A stretch of 58,163 nucleotides of DNA from Chloroflexota bacterium (GTDB taxonomy: Bacteria; Chloroflexota; Anaerolineae; Caldilineales; Caldilineaceae): positions 1-58,163 of the forward strand of contig JASGTU010000328.1 of the NCBI GenBank assembly GCA_030058085.1, given 5' to 3'. Numbering within the stretch: position 1 is the stretch's first letter; every line of letters begins with the position of its first letter. The notes under the pieces are model-generated. The model did no database searches. It was given only the letters and a program-made list of their open reading frames with translations, and had not been told where the DNA came from. The position numbers were made by a program, and so were the translations under genes. This document shows, one piece after another, positions 1 through 8,103 of this stretch.

Positions 1-16
1 TTTCTCGCCAATATTC

Positions 17-1393
17 TTGCAATTGTCACTTAGTTCAGAAAGGGCTATCGGTTTGAACCCAGAGGACAAGATTTCACCCGCTTTCGAGTCGTATTTGGGC
101 GACAGCAATCGCAACGACCGGCATGAGGCCGTGGTGCTCTACCGCACGCCGCACGTCGAGAAGCCGCCCACGCGCCACCGCGGCGACCGTGCGTCCCGGC
201 GCAAGTTCCAGGCGCATGCCCAGGCCGCCGCCCACCGCGAGGTCGAACGCCGTATTCTCGGCAACAACCCGGGATTTGACGACGCGCCAACGCCGGTCGA
301 GCCGATCGGCGCCGGCTCCTTGCCCATTCTCACGGTTAAGGTCACGCCGAAATCCCTGCTGTCGCTGGCGGAACAGCCGGATGTCATCGCCATTCTGCCC
401 AACCAGCGCATCCACCTGATCCAGCCGGAAGGCATCCAATATCAGGAGCTTGCCAAGCAGGAAGTGCGCAGCCGTATGACGTGGGGGCTGGAACAGCTCG
501 GCGTCCCGCGCCTGTGGGAGAAAACCAAGGGCGAGGGCGTCAGCGTCGGCGTGTTGGATACCGGCGTCTTCGGCGAGCATCCCGTACTGCAGGACCGCAT
601 CGCCGGCTTCATCATGATCGACCCGCTGGGGCGGCGCATCAACGCCGCGCCCATGTTCGACGGCAATGGTCATGGCACGCACGTTTGTGGTACAATTGCT
701 GGCGGTGAGACCCCCGACGGAGTCGCCATCGGCGTAGCCCCGCAGGCCCGCATCAACATGGCCGCGGTCCTTGTGGGCGACGCCACCATCCGCACCCTCC
801 TGGAAGGCATCGACTGGTGCATCCAGAAGGGGTCCGACGTGATCAACATGTCGCTCGGCTTCAACTACTACGAGCCGCTCTTCACGCAGATCTTCGAGGT
901 GCTGATCGACCGCTACGAGATGCTGCCCGTAGTCGCCGTGGGCAACGAGAATCAGGGCAACACCAGTTCCCCCGGCAACGCCTACAACGCCCTGGGCGTA
1001 GGCGCAGTCGAGAAGATGGGGCGCCATCGCATCGACGTGGCCTTCTTCAGCAGCGGCGCCAGCCTCGTCTTTCCTGGACAGGAGCCGAACCAGGTTGTGA
1101 CCAAGCCGGACATCGTAGCGCCGGGCGTCCAAGTCTACTCGGCCATTCCGCCTGTGCTGCGCGCCGATGGGGCCTATATGTTCGCCTATATGGATGGGAC
1201 ATCGATGGCGACGCCGCATGTGGCAGGCGTTTCCGCCCTGCTGATGGCGGCGCACCCGAAGGTCTCTATTGCCGAGCTTGTGCAAGCCATCAAAGAGACG
1301 GCGAAACACCCGGCGGGCAAGAGCCGGCGCCCCGACAACCGTTGGGGATACGGCCTAATCCAGCCGGAAGAGGCGATGGCAGCCTTAGGCTAA
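17..1393 (+). CDS. S8 family serine peptidase (subtilisin-like)
   Basis: The protein carries the full subtilase catalytic set. Asp181 lies in VGVLDTGV, His219 in GNGHGTHVCG, the oxyanion Asn310 in AVGNEN, and Ser396 in DGTSMATPHVAG. Residues about 18-136 look like an I9-type prodomain (ILTVKVTP, then a hydrophobic strand and helix) and precede the catalytic domain, which starts near residue 158. No signal peptide is visible. The start used is TTG at 17, so the gene may begin before the window edge. The next gene encodes a protein resembling this prodomain. The peptidase family is certain; substrate and location are unknown. Confidence 0.93.
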   Translation: MQLSLSSERAIGLNPEDKISPAFESYLGDSNRNDRHEAVVLYRTPHVEKPPTRHRGDRASRRKFQAHAQAAAHREVERRILGNNPGFDDAPTPVEPIGAGSLPILTVKVTPKSLLSLAEQPDVIAILPNQRIHLIQPEGIQYQELAKQEVRSRMTWGLEQLGVPRLWEKTKGEGVSVGVLDTGVFGEHPVLQDRIAGFIMIDPLGRRINAAPMFDGNGHGTHVCGTIAGGETPDGVAIGVAPQARINMAAVLVGDATIRTLLEGIDWCIQKGSDVINMSLGFNYYEPLFTQIFEVLIDRYEMLPVVAVGNENQGNTSSPGNAYNALGVGAVEKMGRHRIDVAFFSSGASLVFPGQEPNQVVTKPDIVAPGVQVYSAIPPVLRADGAYMFAYMDGTSMATPHVAGVSALLMAAHPKVSIAELVQAIKETAKHPAGKSRRPDNRWGYGLIQPEEAMAALG

Positions 1394-1462
1394 ATCGCCC
1401 CGGCGCCGGTAGCGCGGCGCCTGCGTGCGTCTCTTTGCGGCTGTTGTGTTGATGGGGCGGCT

Positions 1463-1879
1463 ATGACATCTACAACTTCCGACGAAGCCTCGCCGGACGA
1501 CAGCAGCAAAATCAGCGCCGCGTTCGCCGCGCGTCTGGCAGAACTAGAGCCGAACGAACAGATCCGGGCCATTGTCCTGCCGGCGATCAAGCCGGAAGCC
1601 GAATCAGGCGGGACAGCGGCCCGGTCTGCGCGCCGCGAGGCCGCCGCGGCGTCCATCGCCGCACAAACCGGCGACGCCTTCGCCGCCATCGACGGCCAAT
1701 TGGAAGAGAGCGGCGGTCGCCGCCTGACGCGCATGCCAAACCGCCTCGGCTTCATTCTCGTCGAAGCCACCGTCGCCGCCATCCGCAACCTAGCCCGCCT
1801 GGAGTGCGTCAAAGCCATCATCGAGGACCAGCCGCTGCACCCGATCAACCCTGTAGCCGGCTCGGACCGGCCCAACTAA
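1463..1879 (+). CDS. stand-alone protease-prodomain-like protein
   Basis: This 138-residue protein has no catalytic motif. By eye it aligns along its length with the N-terminal prodomain of the S8 peptidase encoded 69 bases upstream. KISAAFAARL matches KISPAFESYL, RAIVLP matches EAVVLY, and GFILVEATVAAIRNLARL matches ILTVKVTPKSLLSLAEQ in register. Subtilase prodomains act as folding chaperones and tight inhibitors, and free-standing I9-like inhibitors are known. An inhibitor or chaperone role for the neighbouring protease is therefore plausible, but it is inferred. The ATG follows GGGGCGGCT. Composition matches its neighbours. Confidence 0.7.
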   Translation: MTSTTSDEASPDDSSKISAAFAARLAELEPNEQIRAIVLPAIKPEAESGGTAARSARREAAAASIAAQTGDAFAAIDGQLEESGGRRLTRMPNRLGFILVEATVAAIRNLARLECVKAIIEDQPLHPINPVAGSDRPN

Positions 1880-1908
1880 TCTCTTACCCCAATGGACCGG
1901 TCGCCGCC

Positions 1909-3009
1909 ATGAACGCAGCCCTTCGCTCTCCGCTTCTACGCAATCTTCTCATGGGCGCCAGCCTTGTCATCATCGTGGCAGGCATGCACGCCGCATCGTC
2001 TATCCTGAGCCCATTTTTACTCGCGATCTTCCTCGCCGTCCTGCTCTACCCGCCCTATCGCGGCCTAGTATCTCGCGGGTTTCCAACCTGGCTCACGGTC
2101 TCGATCATGGTGGCGGGCGTCATGCTCGTCGGCTTAGGGCTGTTGGGACTGCTCTATATTTCCATCGAAAGCCTGCGCGCCAATCTCTTTCTCTATGCCT
2201 CGCGGCTCACCGAACAGCGCATCAACCTGGCAACCTGGCTCGAAGAGCTGGGCATCGACGCACCGACCGTCCTCACCCAAGAGCTGTTCAGCCGGCAAAT
2301 GCTGATCGGCACTACCGCCCGTCTGCTGACCAATCTAGGGTCGCTAGTTGTAACCGGCGTATTCGTGCTGGTGACAACGGTTTTCCTGCTGCTCCAAACC
2401 ACGCATCTGTCGGAGCGTATTGATCGAGAATGGGGGCCAGGAAACCTGCTCAACGCCCAAGCCGCGCAGGTCGCTCAGCGCGTCGCCAGTTTCTTCTCGA
2501 TCCGCGTGCGCGTCAACCTGATCGTTGCGACGGCCATCACAATCTGGCTGGCAATCCTGGGCGTCGACCTAGCCGTTCTGTGGGGCATCCTGGCCTTCTT
2601 CCTCGGCTTCATCATGTACATCGGCGTGACCATCGCCGCCCTGCCGCCCGCGCTTTTAGCGCTGGCCGAGTCTGGTCCCTGGTGGGCCGTGATGGCTTTT
2701 CTGGGCGTGCTCCTGATCAACATGGGCATCGAAAATATCGTCGCGCCTGCCATGATGGGACAGGGCCTGAACCTGACGCCTGCCGTCGCGTTGGCCTCTC
2801 TCGTCTTCTGGGCCTGGGTGCTCGGCCCCCTCGGCTTTATCCTCGCTATCCCCCTCACCGTGATCGTCGTCATGATCCTCGCCAGCAACCCCGACTCGCG
2901 CTGGCTACTGGTGCTGTTGACTATGGACACCATTCCCGATACGGTCGACGCGCAAAGCATAGAAAACACGCAGAACATGCCGGCGCCCAACGCGCCGGAA
3001 CAGCCCTAG
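1909..3009 (+). CDS. AI-2E family transporter (YdiK/TqsA-like permease)
   Basis: The 366-residue polytopic membrane protein has the family layout. Two hydrophobic segments come at the N-terminus, followed by an amphipathic region (about residues 85-150). A block of closely spaced membrane helices then includes ILAFFLGFIMYIGVTIAALP and a C-terminal PLGFILAIPLTVIVVMIL segment. The PxGFxLAxPLTV motif is typical of AI-2E permeases. The ATG at 1909 is chosen because an in-frame ATG at 1804 would add a non-hydrophobic leader overlapping the previous gene. Members export varied small molecules or ions, and the substrate cannot be assigned here. Confidence 0.85.
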   Translation: MNAALRSPLLRNLLMGASLVIIVAGMHAASSILSPFLLAIFLAVLLYPPYRGLVSRGFPTWLTVSIMVAGVMLVGLGLLGLLYISIESLRANLFLYASRLTEQRINLATWLEELGIDAPTVLTQELFSRQMLIGTTARLLTNLGSLVVTGVFVLVTTVFLLLQTTHLSERIDREWGPGNLLNAQAAQVAQRVASFFSIRVRVNLIVATAITIWLAILGVDLAVLWGILAFFLGFIMYIGVTIAALPPALLALAESGPWWAVMAFLGVLLINMGIENIVAPAMMGQGLNLTPAVALASLVFWAWVLGPLGFILAIPLTVIVVMILASNPDSRWLLVLLTMDTIPDTVDAQSIENTQNMPAPNAPEQP

Positions 3010-3023
3010 CACCGTTAGCGGCG

Positions 3024-3638
3024 CTACTCAGGCTCGGACAGCGCCGCCGCTACGATCAACTCGACCGCGGTCTGCGCCGGTATGCGCCCCGTGTTGATCA
3101 TCAAGTCATAGTAACGTGGATCCTTCCAGTTCGCCCCGGTAAAGAAGCGGCGGAACCAAGTGCGCCGCCGCTCGTCGGCCTGGCGCACAATCTGTAGCGC
3201 CGCCTGTTCATCACCCAGCCCGCGCCGCTCCTGGATGCGCTTCGCACGGATCTCCGGCGAGGCGAATATGTGGACATGCAGCACGCCGGGCGCGCCGGGG
3301 AGGATCAATTGGGCGCCGCGTCCCACAAACACCGTATTGCCCTGCTCTGCCAGCGCACGAATCGCAGCGGACATGCGCTCCACGTAGTTCTCCGCAGTCA
3401 GCACCCCCGATTCCCCGCGCCGCGAGAAAAAGGCGCGCATCTCCTCGCTCACCACCATCGGCCGCGACAGCAGTTTCTCCTCGGACTCGACGATCTCATT
3501 GACAGGGACGCCCGCCTGCCGCGCCATCTCGGCCAGCACTTCCTTGTCGACGCAAGGCGCGCCCAGCCTCGCCCCCGCCGCCTCTGCAATGCGCGTCCCC
3601 AACGAACCAAGTTCCCGCGAGACCGTGACCACAGGCAT
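3024..3638 (-). CDS. cytidylate kinase-like family protein
   Basis: The 204-residue protein begins MPVVTVSRELGSLGTRIAEA, the degenerate nucleotide-binding start typical of the cytidylate kinase-like (AAA_26) family. A central VFVGRGAQLIL segment and a basic RIQERRGL stretch follow, the latter resembling the NMP-kinase lid. It lacks the classical GxxGxGKT loop, so true CMP kinase activity is doubtful. GGAAGGAGG ahead of the ATG is a strong ribosome-binding site. It converges with the AI-2E gene, with 14 bases between the stops. Its cellular role is not known. Confidence 0.8.
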   Translation of the reverse strand: MPVVTVSRELGSLGTRIAEAAGARLGAPCVDKEVLAEMARQAGVPVNEIVESEEKLLSRPMVVSEEMRAFFSRRGESGVLTAENYVERMSAAIRALAEQGNTVFVGRGAQLILPGAPGVLHVHIFASPEIRAKRIQERRGLGDEQAALQIVRQADERRRTWFRRFFTGANWKDPRYYDLMINTGRIPAQTAVELIVAAALSEPE

Positions 3639-3679
3639 GGCTGCCTCCTTCCGCGCCGCAATGGCGCCTTAGTATTAGG

Positions 3680-3703
3680 TTCGTCGCGATTTATTCGTCG
3701 CGA
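3680..3703. repeat. short direct repeat, possible operator
   Basis: TTCGTCGCGA occurs at 3680-3689 and again at 3694-3703, a 14-base period, upstream of the kinase-like gene on the minus strand. The core TCGCGA is itself palindromic. A regulatory role is only a guess. Confidence 0.3.
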
Positions 3704-3720
3704 CCGGCGCACATAAGCAC

Positions 3721-3751
3721 GAAAGCCCCCGGCAACAGGCCGGAGGCTTTC
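3721..3751 (-). terminator. terminator-like hairpin
   Basis: GAAAGCC...GGCTTTC arms enclose a GC-rich inner stem (CCCCGGC / GGCCGG). The hairpin lies just past the stop of the minus-strand aldolase-family gene. There is no long T-run on either side, so termination may be weak. Confidence 0.5.
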
Positions 3752-3783
3752 ACAGTCAGGCATCGATCAGTTCTAGCGCCGGC

Positions 3784-4572
3784 CTAGTGGCCTTCCAACG
3801 CCTTGCGCATCTCGTCGCCGTTCTCCTTCAACCAGGAGTAGAGAATGACAAGGTCGGTGTTCATACAGAAGTGGCGCACGCCCATATCCAAATAACGCCG
3901 CGCCTGGTCGGGCGTGCCGATCTCGATGCGCGGGTGGATGCCCATTTCCAGCGCCTTCTTGGTTACGGTATCCTCCGCCTCGCGCACCTCCGGCGCGCCG
4001 CGCTGACCGGCCTTGCCGATATTCATGCTGTAGTCCGCCGGCCCCCACTGCACCATGTCGAGCCCGGGCAGCGCCAGAATCTCCTCAAGCTGTTCCACCG
4101 CGCCGCGCTTCTCGATCATCAGCACGCGCACCACGTCGCGCAGGGCTTGCACGTACTCAGCGGACCCGCCGTAGCCCATGTAGCTGTGGCGGCGCATGCC
4201 GACGCCGAACCCGCCGCCATCCTCCGGCGTATCGGGCAGCGCCGACAGCAAACACGTGCGCGCCTCGTCTACGTTGTGCGCATCGGCGAAGAGCACTGCT
4301 CCGAAGCCGGCGCCGACCGCCCGCTGCGCATAAAAGCGGTGCGGCTCATAGTCCACCTTGATCATCATGCCGAGGTCGTACAACTCCGCGGCCCGGCACA
4401 TATTGTCCAGATCATACAGGTCATACGGGCCGTACTCAGCCACAAACTCCACGTAGTCGTAAATGCCGGTGTGACCGATGGCCTCGATCACCGAAGGCCA
4501 AGTGGAATGTACGTGTGTAGCCAGCGTGGGCTTACCCTCGTTGAGCAATTGGCGTATCTTGTTCTTGCGCAT
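3784..4572 (-). CDS. HpcH/HpaI aldolase-family protein, atypical active site
   Basis: The 262-residue length and fold landmarks match class II HpcH/HpaI pyruvate aldolases. The metal-binding Glu (about E154 in LMIEKRGA) and Asp (D180 in WGPADYS) are present. The family's catalytic dyad and enolate-stabilising Arg are not. Where HpcH has DGEHAP, this protein has VAEYGP (Tyr47 for His, Val44 for Asp). Where HpcH has VVRPSW it has MIKVDYEP (Lys72 for Arg). It may act on another substrate or by a different mechanism. Nearby minus-strand genes encode a lactonase, an SDR and an FAH-family hydrolase, which suggests sugar-acid metabolism. Confidence 0.85.
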   Translation of the reverse strand: MRKNKIRQLLNEGKPTLATHVHSTWPSVIEAIGHTGIYDYVEFVAEYGPYDLYDLDNMCRAAELYDLGMMIKVDYEPHRFYAQRAVGAGFGAVLFADAHNVDEARTCLLSALPDTPEDGGGFGVGMRRHSYMGYGGSAEYVQALRDVVRVLMIEKRGAVEQLEEILALPGLDMVQWGPADYSMNIGKAGQRGAPEVREAEDTVTKKALEMGIHPRIEIGTPDQARRYLDMGVRHFCMNTDLVILYSWLKENGDEMRKALEGH

Positions 4573-4812
4573 GGAAAACGTTCCTTCTAGTGCAGAATGG
4601 CGATCATGGGCGCGCTTTGCAGCGGACAGGAAAACAGTGACTCACTCGTGGGGAAAGAGCAGACGTACAGCGCTCTAGCCTCAGTCTAGCATCATTGCCC
4701 GGCGCAGGCAATCGCCGCCCGCCATCATGGCGCGTTACACCCTTCGCACTGTTCGCGGGTATGATTGCCTTTGGCCGCAACCGTTTGGCCGCATCTAGAC
4801 AGGAGCGAACGC

Positions 4813-5217
4813 ATGGACCTGCCCAATCTCAAGCCGGGGTTGACCGGCCTCGCCCGCCGCATCGTCTCGCCCGCCGACACCGCCGAAGCGCTCGGCAGCG
4901 GCGACGTTCCGGTCTTCGGCACGCCCGCCCTCATCGCCCTGATGGAGCAAGCCGCCGTCGCCGCGCTCACCGGCGCGCTGCCCGCAGACATGACCTCGGT
5001 CGGCGTGTTTCTGGAAGTGCATCACCTAGCCGCCACCCCGCCGGGCATGGCCGTCAACGCCCAGGCCACGGTAACCACTGTCGACGGGCGCACCGTCACC
5101 TTCGAAGTCATGGCTTCAGACGCGGTCGAACAGATCGGGCGCGGCGTCCATCGCCGCGCCTTAGTCGACCGCGCCCGCTTCCGGCAGCGCGCCGGGAGCA
5201 AGCAAGCCCCGCCGTAG
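4813..5217 (+). CDS. thioesterase family protein (FlK-like hotdog fold)
   Basis: The 134-residue single-hotdog protein resembles fluoroacetyl-CoA thioesterase FlK. It has PALIALMEQAA, then VHHLAATPPG with the catalytic His, then a long VDGRTVTFEVMASD strand and an IGRGVHRRALVD ending. An in-frame ATG at 4765 exists, but the ATG at 4813 is preceded by ACAGGAGCGAACGC, a good ribosome-binding site, so it is preferred. FlK-type enzymes hydrolyse small acyl-CoA esters. The true substrate is unknown, and specificity for fluoroacetyl-CoA should not be assumed. Confidence 0.8.
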   Translation: MDLPNLKPGLTGLARRIVSPADTAEALGSGDVPVFGTPALIALMEQAAVAALTGALPADMTSVGVFLEVHHLAATPPGMAVNAQATVTTVDGRTVTFEVMASDAVEQIGRGVHRRALVDRARFRQRAGSKQAPP

Positions 5218-5231
5218 CCCGACTAGCCGTG

Positions 5232-6206
5232 CTACGGCGTCTGCGCGCCGATCGCCTTCAGATAGACGGCATAGACCGACTGCCCGGTCGTCATAAACAG
5301 CCGGTTCTTCTTCAGCCCGCCGAAGCAGAGGTTCGAGCACGGTTCCGGCAGATGGATCTGGCCGATCAATTCGCCTTCAGGCGAATAACAATGCGCGCCG
5401 TCCATGTCGGGCGAACCCCAGCCCGCCGACGCCCACAGATTTCCGTCCACGTCCGTACGGATGCCGTCCGTCGAGGCGGGCTTCATATCCACGAACACGC
5501 GGCCATTGGTTAGGCGCACGCCGTCGACCACGTCGAAGACGCGCACATGCGGCGGGCCCCCCGCGCCGGACGGCGCGCCCGTGTCCACGATGTAGAGGCG
5601 CGACTCATCCGGCGAAAAGCACAGGCCATTAGGCCGGTCGAAGTCATCCGCCACGACCGCAGCCTTGCCCGTGAGCGGGTCGACGCGATAGACGTAGGTC
5701 GGCAACTCAAACTCCGCCGTCTCCCCCTCATAGTCCAGCAGGATGCCGTAGCCGGGGTCGGTGAACCAGATCGAACCGTCGGAATGGACGACGACGTCGT
5801 TGGGCGCGTTGAGCCGCTTGCCCTCGTAGCTGTCCATTACCACCGTAATGCGGCCGTCATGCTCCGTGCGCGTCACGCGTCGCGACAGGTGTTCGCACGT
5901 CACCAGCCGGCCCTGCCGGTCGCGCGTGTTGCCATTGGCGTTGTTCGACGGGCTGCGGAAGACGCTCACCGCGCCGGTCTCCTCGCTCCAACGCATGATG
6001 CGGTTGTTGGGGATGTCGCTCCACAGCAAATAGCGCCCATCACCGAACCACACCGGCCCTTCGGACCAGCGCATGCCCGTGCAGAGCCGCTCAACCGCGG
6101 CATTGCCGATACGGTACTTCTCGAAACGCGGGTCGATTGCTTCGATGGCCGGGTCGGGGTAGCGCACGACGCCCCCATCCCAGTTGCGTACGCTCTCGTC
6201 TGTCAC
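5232..6206 (-). CDS. SMP-30/gluconolactonase/LRE family lactonase
   Basis: The 324-residue six-bladed beta-propeller carries the metal-site motifs of the family: Glu in MRWSEGPVW, Asn in LNAPNDVVVHSDGSIWFTD, Asn in DRPNGLCFSPDE and Asp in STDGIRTDVDGNLW. Family members hydrolyse sugar lactones such as gluconolactone. The GTG start at 6206 has AAGGAGAG upstream. It is the last gene of a minus-strand run (FAH hydrolase, SDR, alpha/beta hydrolase, this gene) with short gaps, so co-transcription is likely and a role in oxidised-sugar breakdown fits. Confidence 0.9.
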   Translation of the reverse strand: MTDESVRNWDGGVVRYPDPAIEAIDPRFEKYRIGNAAVERLCTGMRWSEGPVWFGDGRYLLWSDIPNNRIMRWSEETGAVSVFRSPSNNANGNTRDRQGRLVTCEHLSRRVTRTEHDGRITVVMDSYEGKRLNAPNDVVVHSDGSIWFTDPGYGILLDYEGETAEFELPTYVYRVDPLTGKAAVVADDFDRPNGLCFSPDESRLYIVDTGAPSGAGGPPHVRVFDVVDGVRLTNGRVFVDMKPASTDGIRTDVDGNLWASAGWGSPDMDGAHCYSPEGELIGQIHLPEPCSNLCFGGLKKNRLFMTTGQSVYAVYLKAIGAQTP

Positions 6207-6264
6207 AGGTAGTCTCTCCTTGTTGTGAGTCTACAAAACGGAATAGCTTGGCCGCGTTGCCCAG

Positions 6265-7086
6265 CTAGTTCCCCAACGCCTCCGCCAGGCCGGCCTGATA
6301 GGCTTCAAAGCGTTCCAGGTTATTGTGCCGCCCGCCCTCAACCGGCACGAAGGTCGCCGGCGAACGCGTATGCGCCAACAAGCGAAGGCTCGAATCGAAC
6401 GGGATCACCTCGTCATCCGTGCCGTGGAATATGACCGCCGGGCACTCGGATTCGCCAAGCCAGCGATACACTGGCAATTCGTACTTCAATAGCAGCCCCA
6501 GCGGCGCGATCGGCGGCATCACTCGGCTCGCCAGATCGCGCAGGCTGTAGAGCGGCGCCTCCAAGATCAGCAATCGCGGCCGGTGTTGTGCAGCCAAGTA
6601 CGTTGCCGGCGCGCTGCCGACCGAGCGACCGTAGAGAACGATGCGATCCTCGGCATAGCGCTGGCGCACATAGGCATAGGTCGCATCGGCGTCGGCCAGC
6701 AACTGCGCCTCACCCGTGATATGACCGCCGCTCTTGCCGTAGCCGCGATAGTCCGAGATCACCACATCATAGCCATAGCCGGCCAGTTCCTCGCCCACAT
6801 CGCCCCACCCGCGCAGCGAACCGGCATTGCCGTGGAAGTAGAGAATCACCCCGCGCGCGTCATCGACGCGAAAGTGCAGCGCATGCAGTTCGGCCCCGTC
6901 GACCGGCCAAGTCACCTCCTCGAAGGGGATATCGTAGTCAAACGCATAGCCTGCCGGCAGCTTTTCCGGGAAGAAGATCAGCCGCTCCTGTAAAAGATAG
7001 AGGGCCAGGCACAGCAGGGCGTAGCTCGCAACAGCTAATGCGGCCAGGTTCATGGCCGTTCGCAAGAGACCGCCTCCCCTTCGCAT
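6265..7086 (-). CDS. alpha/beta hydrolase (BEM46/ABHD13-like), membrane-anchored
   Basis: The 273-residue protein has an N-terminal hydrophobic anchor (about residues 10-32) followed by the RLIFFPEKLP motif typical of BEM46/YfhR-like hydrolases. The oxyanion segment is YFHGNAGS. The triad is Ser155 (GRSVGSAP), Asp225 (HGTDDEVIP) and His254 (GGRHNNL). It lies 34 bases after the SDR gene and 58 before the lactonase. It probably hydrolyses an ester or peptide at the membrane; the substrate is unknown. Confidence 0.88.
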   Translation of the reverse strand: MRRGGGLLRTAMNLAALAVASYALLCLALYLLQERLIFFPEKLPAGYAFDYDIPFEEVTWPVDGAELHALHFRVDDARGVILYFHGNAGSLRGWGDVGEELAGYGYDVVISDYRGYGKSGGHITGEAQLLADADATYAYVRQRYAEDRIVLYGRSVGSAPATYLAAQHRPRLLILEAPLYSLRDLASRVMPPIAPLGLLLKYELPVYRWLGESECPAVIFHGTDDEVIPFDSSLRLLAHTRSPATFVPVEGGRHNNLERFEAYQAGLAEALGN

Positions 7087-7120
7087 GGCCTAGTCAGGTG
7101 GTATACTCCGCATCCCGGCG

Positions 7121-8101
7121 TCACGCGTCCAACTGCCTCAGGTCGATGCGCCCCTCGTTGAGCAGCCGCCGGAACAGGCCCACGCTCTCTTCGACAGCCA
7201 GCGCCAGCGGCGTATGCGGCACGTCGCCCACGATGCTGCGCAGCCTGCTGTCGTCCAGGTCCGCGGGGAAGGGCAGATGCGTTTCTGCGCACGTAATGCG
7301 GCTGCCCGCATAGCCATCGTTGAGCAGCGCCACGAAGCGCTCGACCTCAGTCACATCGTTGCGCACATTACACGCCGCCGCGCCCTGATGTCCGGAGCGG
7401 GCGCAGGCAATGAACAGCCGCGCCACGTCGTCGGCGTACTGCAACGTCACCGGGCCGCCGAAGCGTATGTGGTACGGCTTCCCCGCGGCCACAGCCAGCA
7501 TCGCCTTGGCAATGTCCGACGTCATGCCCTGGTCGCGGGCCACGCCGTAGACGATACAGGGGCGCAGGCCGGCGCTGGGAATGCCCCAGTCCTGCCAATA
7601 GATGCGCGCCGTCTCCTCGTTCGCCTGCTTATACACGCCGTAAAGCGACTGCGGATGCAGCGGCGCGTCGTCGCGCACCGGCTTCTGCGGGTAGAGGTGA
7701 TCAGGCCCCATCACGGCGAGCGAACTGGCATATGCCAGCCCGCGCACCTGGCCCCAGTGGGCGCGCGCCGCCTCGAAGATGTTCACCGTACCCACAACGT
7801 TCACCCGCGCGCCCAGCGCCGGATTCGCCTTGCAGAACGGAACCTGCAGGCCGGCAAGATGCACGATGTGCGTTACGCCGTGGCGGGCGACCAATTCCTT
7901 TACCCGCTCCAGGTCAGTCACGTCCAGCGTCTCAAAGCGGATGCGTGCGATCTCTTCGTCGTCCATCAGCAAGCGCGGACGCACCGGGTCCACGGCGACA
8001 TCGGTCGCCACCACACGCACGCCCTCTGCAACGAGGTTGCGCAGCACCCACGCCCCGATGCAGCCCAGCGAGCCGGTTACCAAGAAAGTCTCGGCGGCCA
8101 T
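7121..8101 (-). CDS. NAD-dependent epimerase/dehydratase family protein (extended SDR)
   Basis: The 326-residue Rossmann protein starts with VTGSLGCIGAWV (GxxGxxG) and has Asp in VVATDVAVD, which favours NAD. An LDVTD motif and the YGVYKQANE active-site Tyr-Lys pair follow. It follows the FAH gene by two bases, so the two are almost certainly co-transcribed. With a lactonase and FAH hydrolase alongside, a sugar or uronate dehydrogenase is as likely as an epimerase, but the sequence alone does not decide. Confidence 0.88.
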   Translation of the reverse strand: MAAETFLVTGSLGCIGAWVLRNLVAEGVRVVATDVAVDPVRPRLLMDDEEIARIRFETLDVTDLERVKELVARHGVTHIVHLAGLQVPFCKANPALGARVNVVGTVNIFEAARAHWGQVRGLAYASSLAVMGPDHLYPQKPVRDDAPLHPQSLYGVYKQANEETARIYWQDWGIPSAGLRPCIVYGVARDQGMTSDIAKAMLAVAAGKPYHIRFGGPVTLQYADDVARLFIACARSGHQGAAACNVRNDVTEVERFVALLNDGYAGSRITCAETHLPFPADLDDSRLRSIVGDVPHTPLALAVEESVGLFRRLLNEGRIDLRQLDA

Positions 8102-8103
8102 CG

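Noticed and set aside
74-1309. 411-codon minus-strand frame opposite the S8 peptidase
   Set aside because: Antisense shadow with no recognisable motif; the protease frame is well supported.
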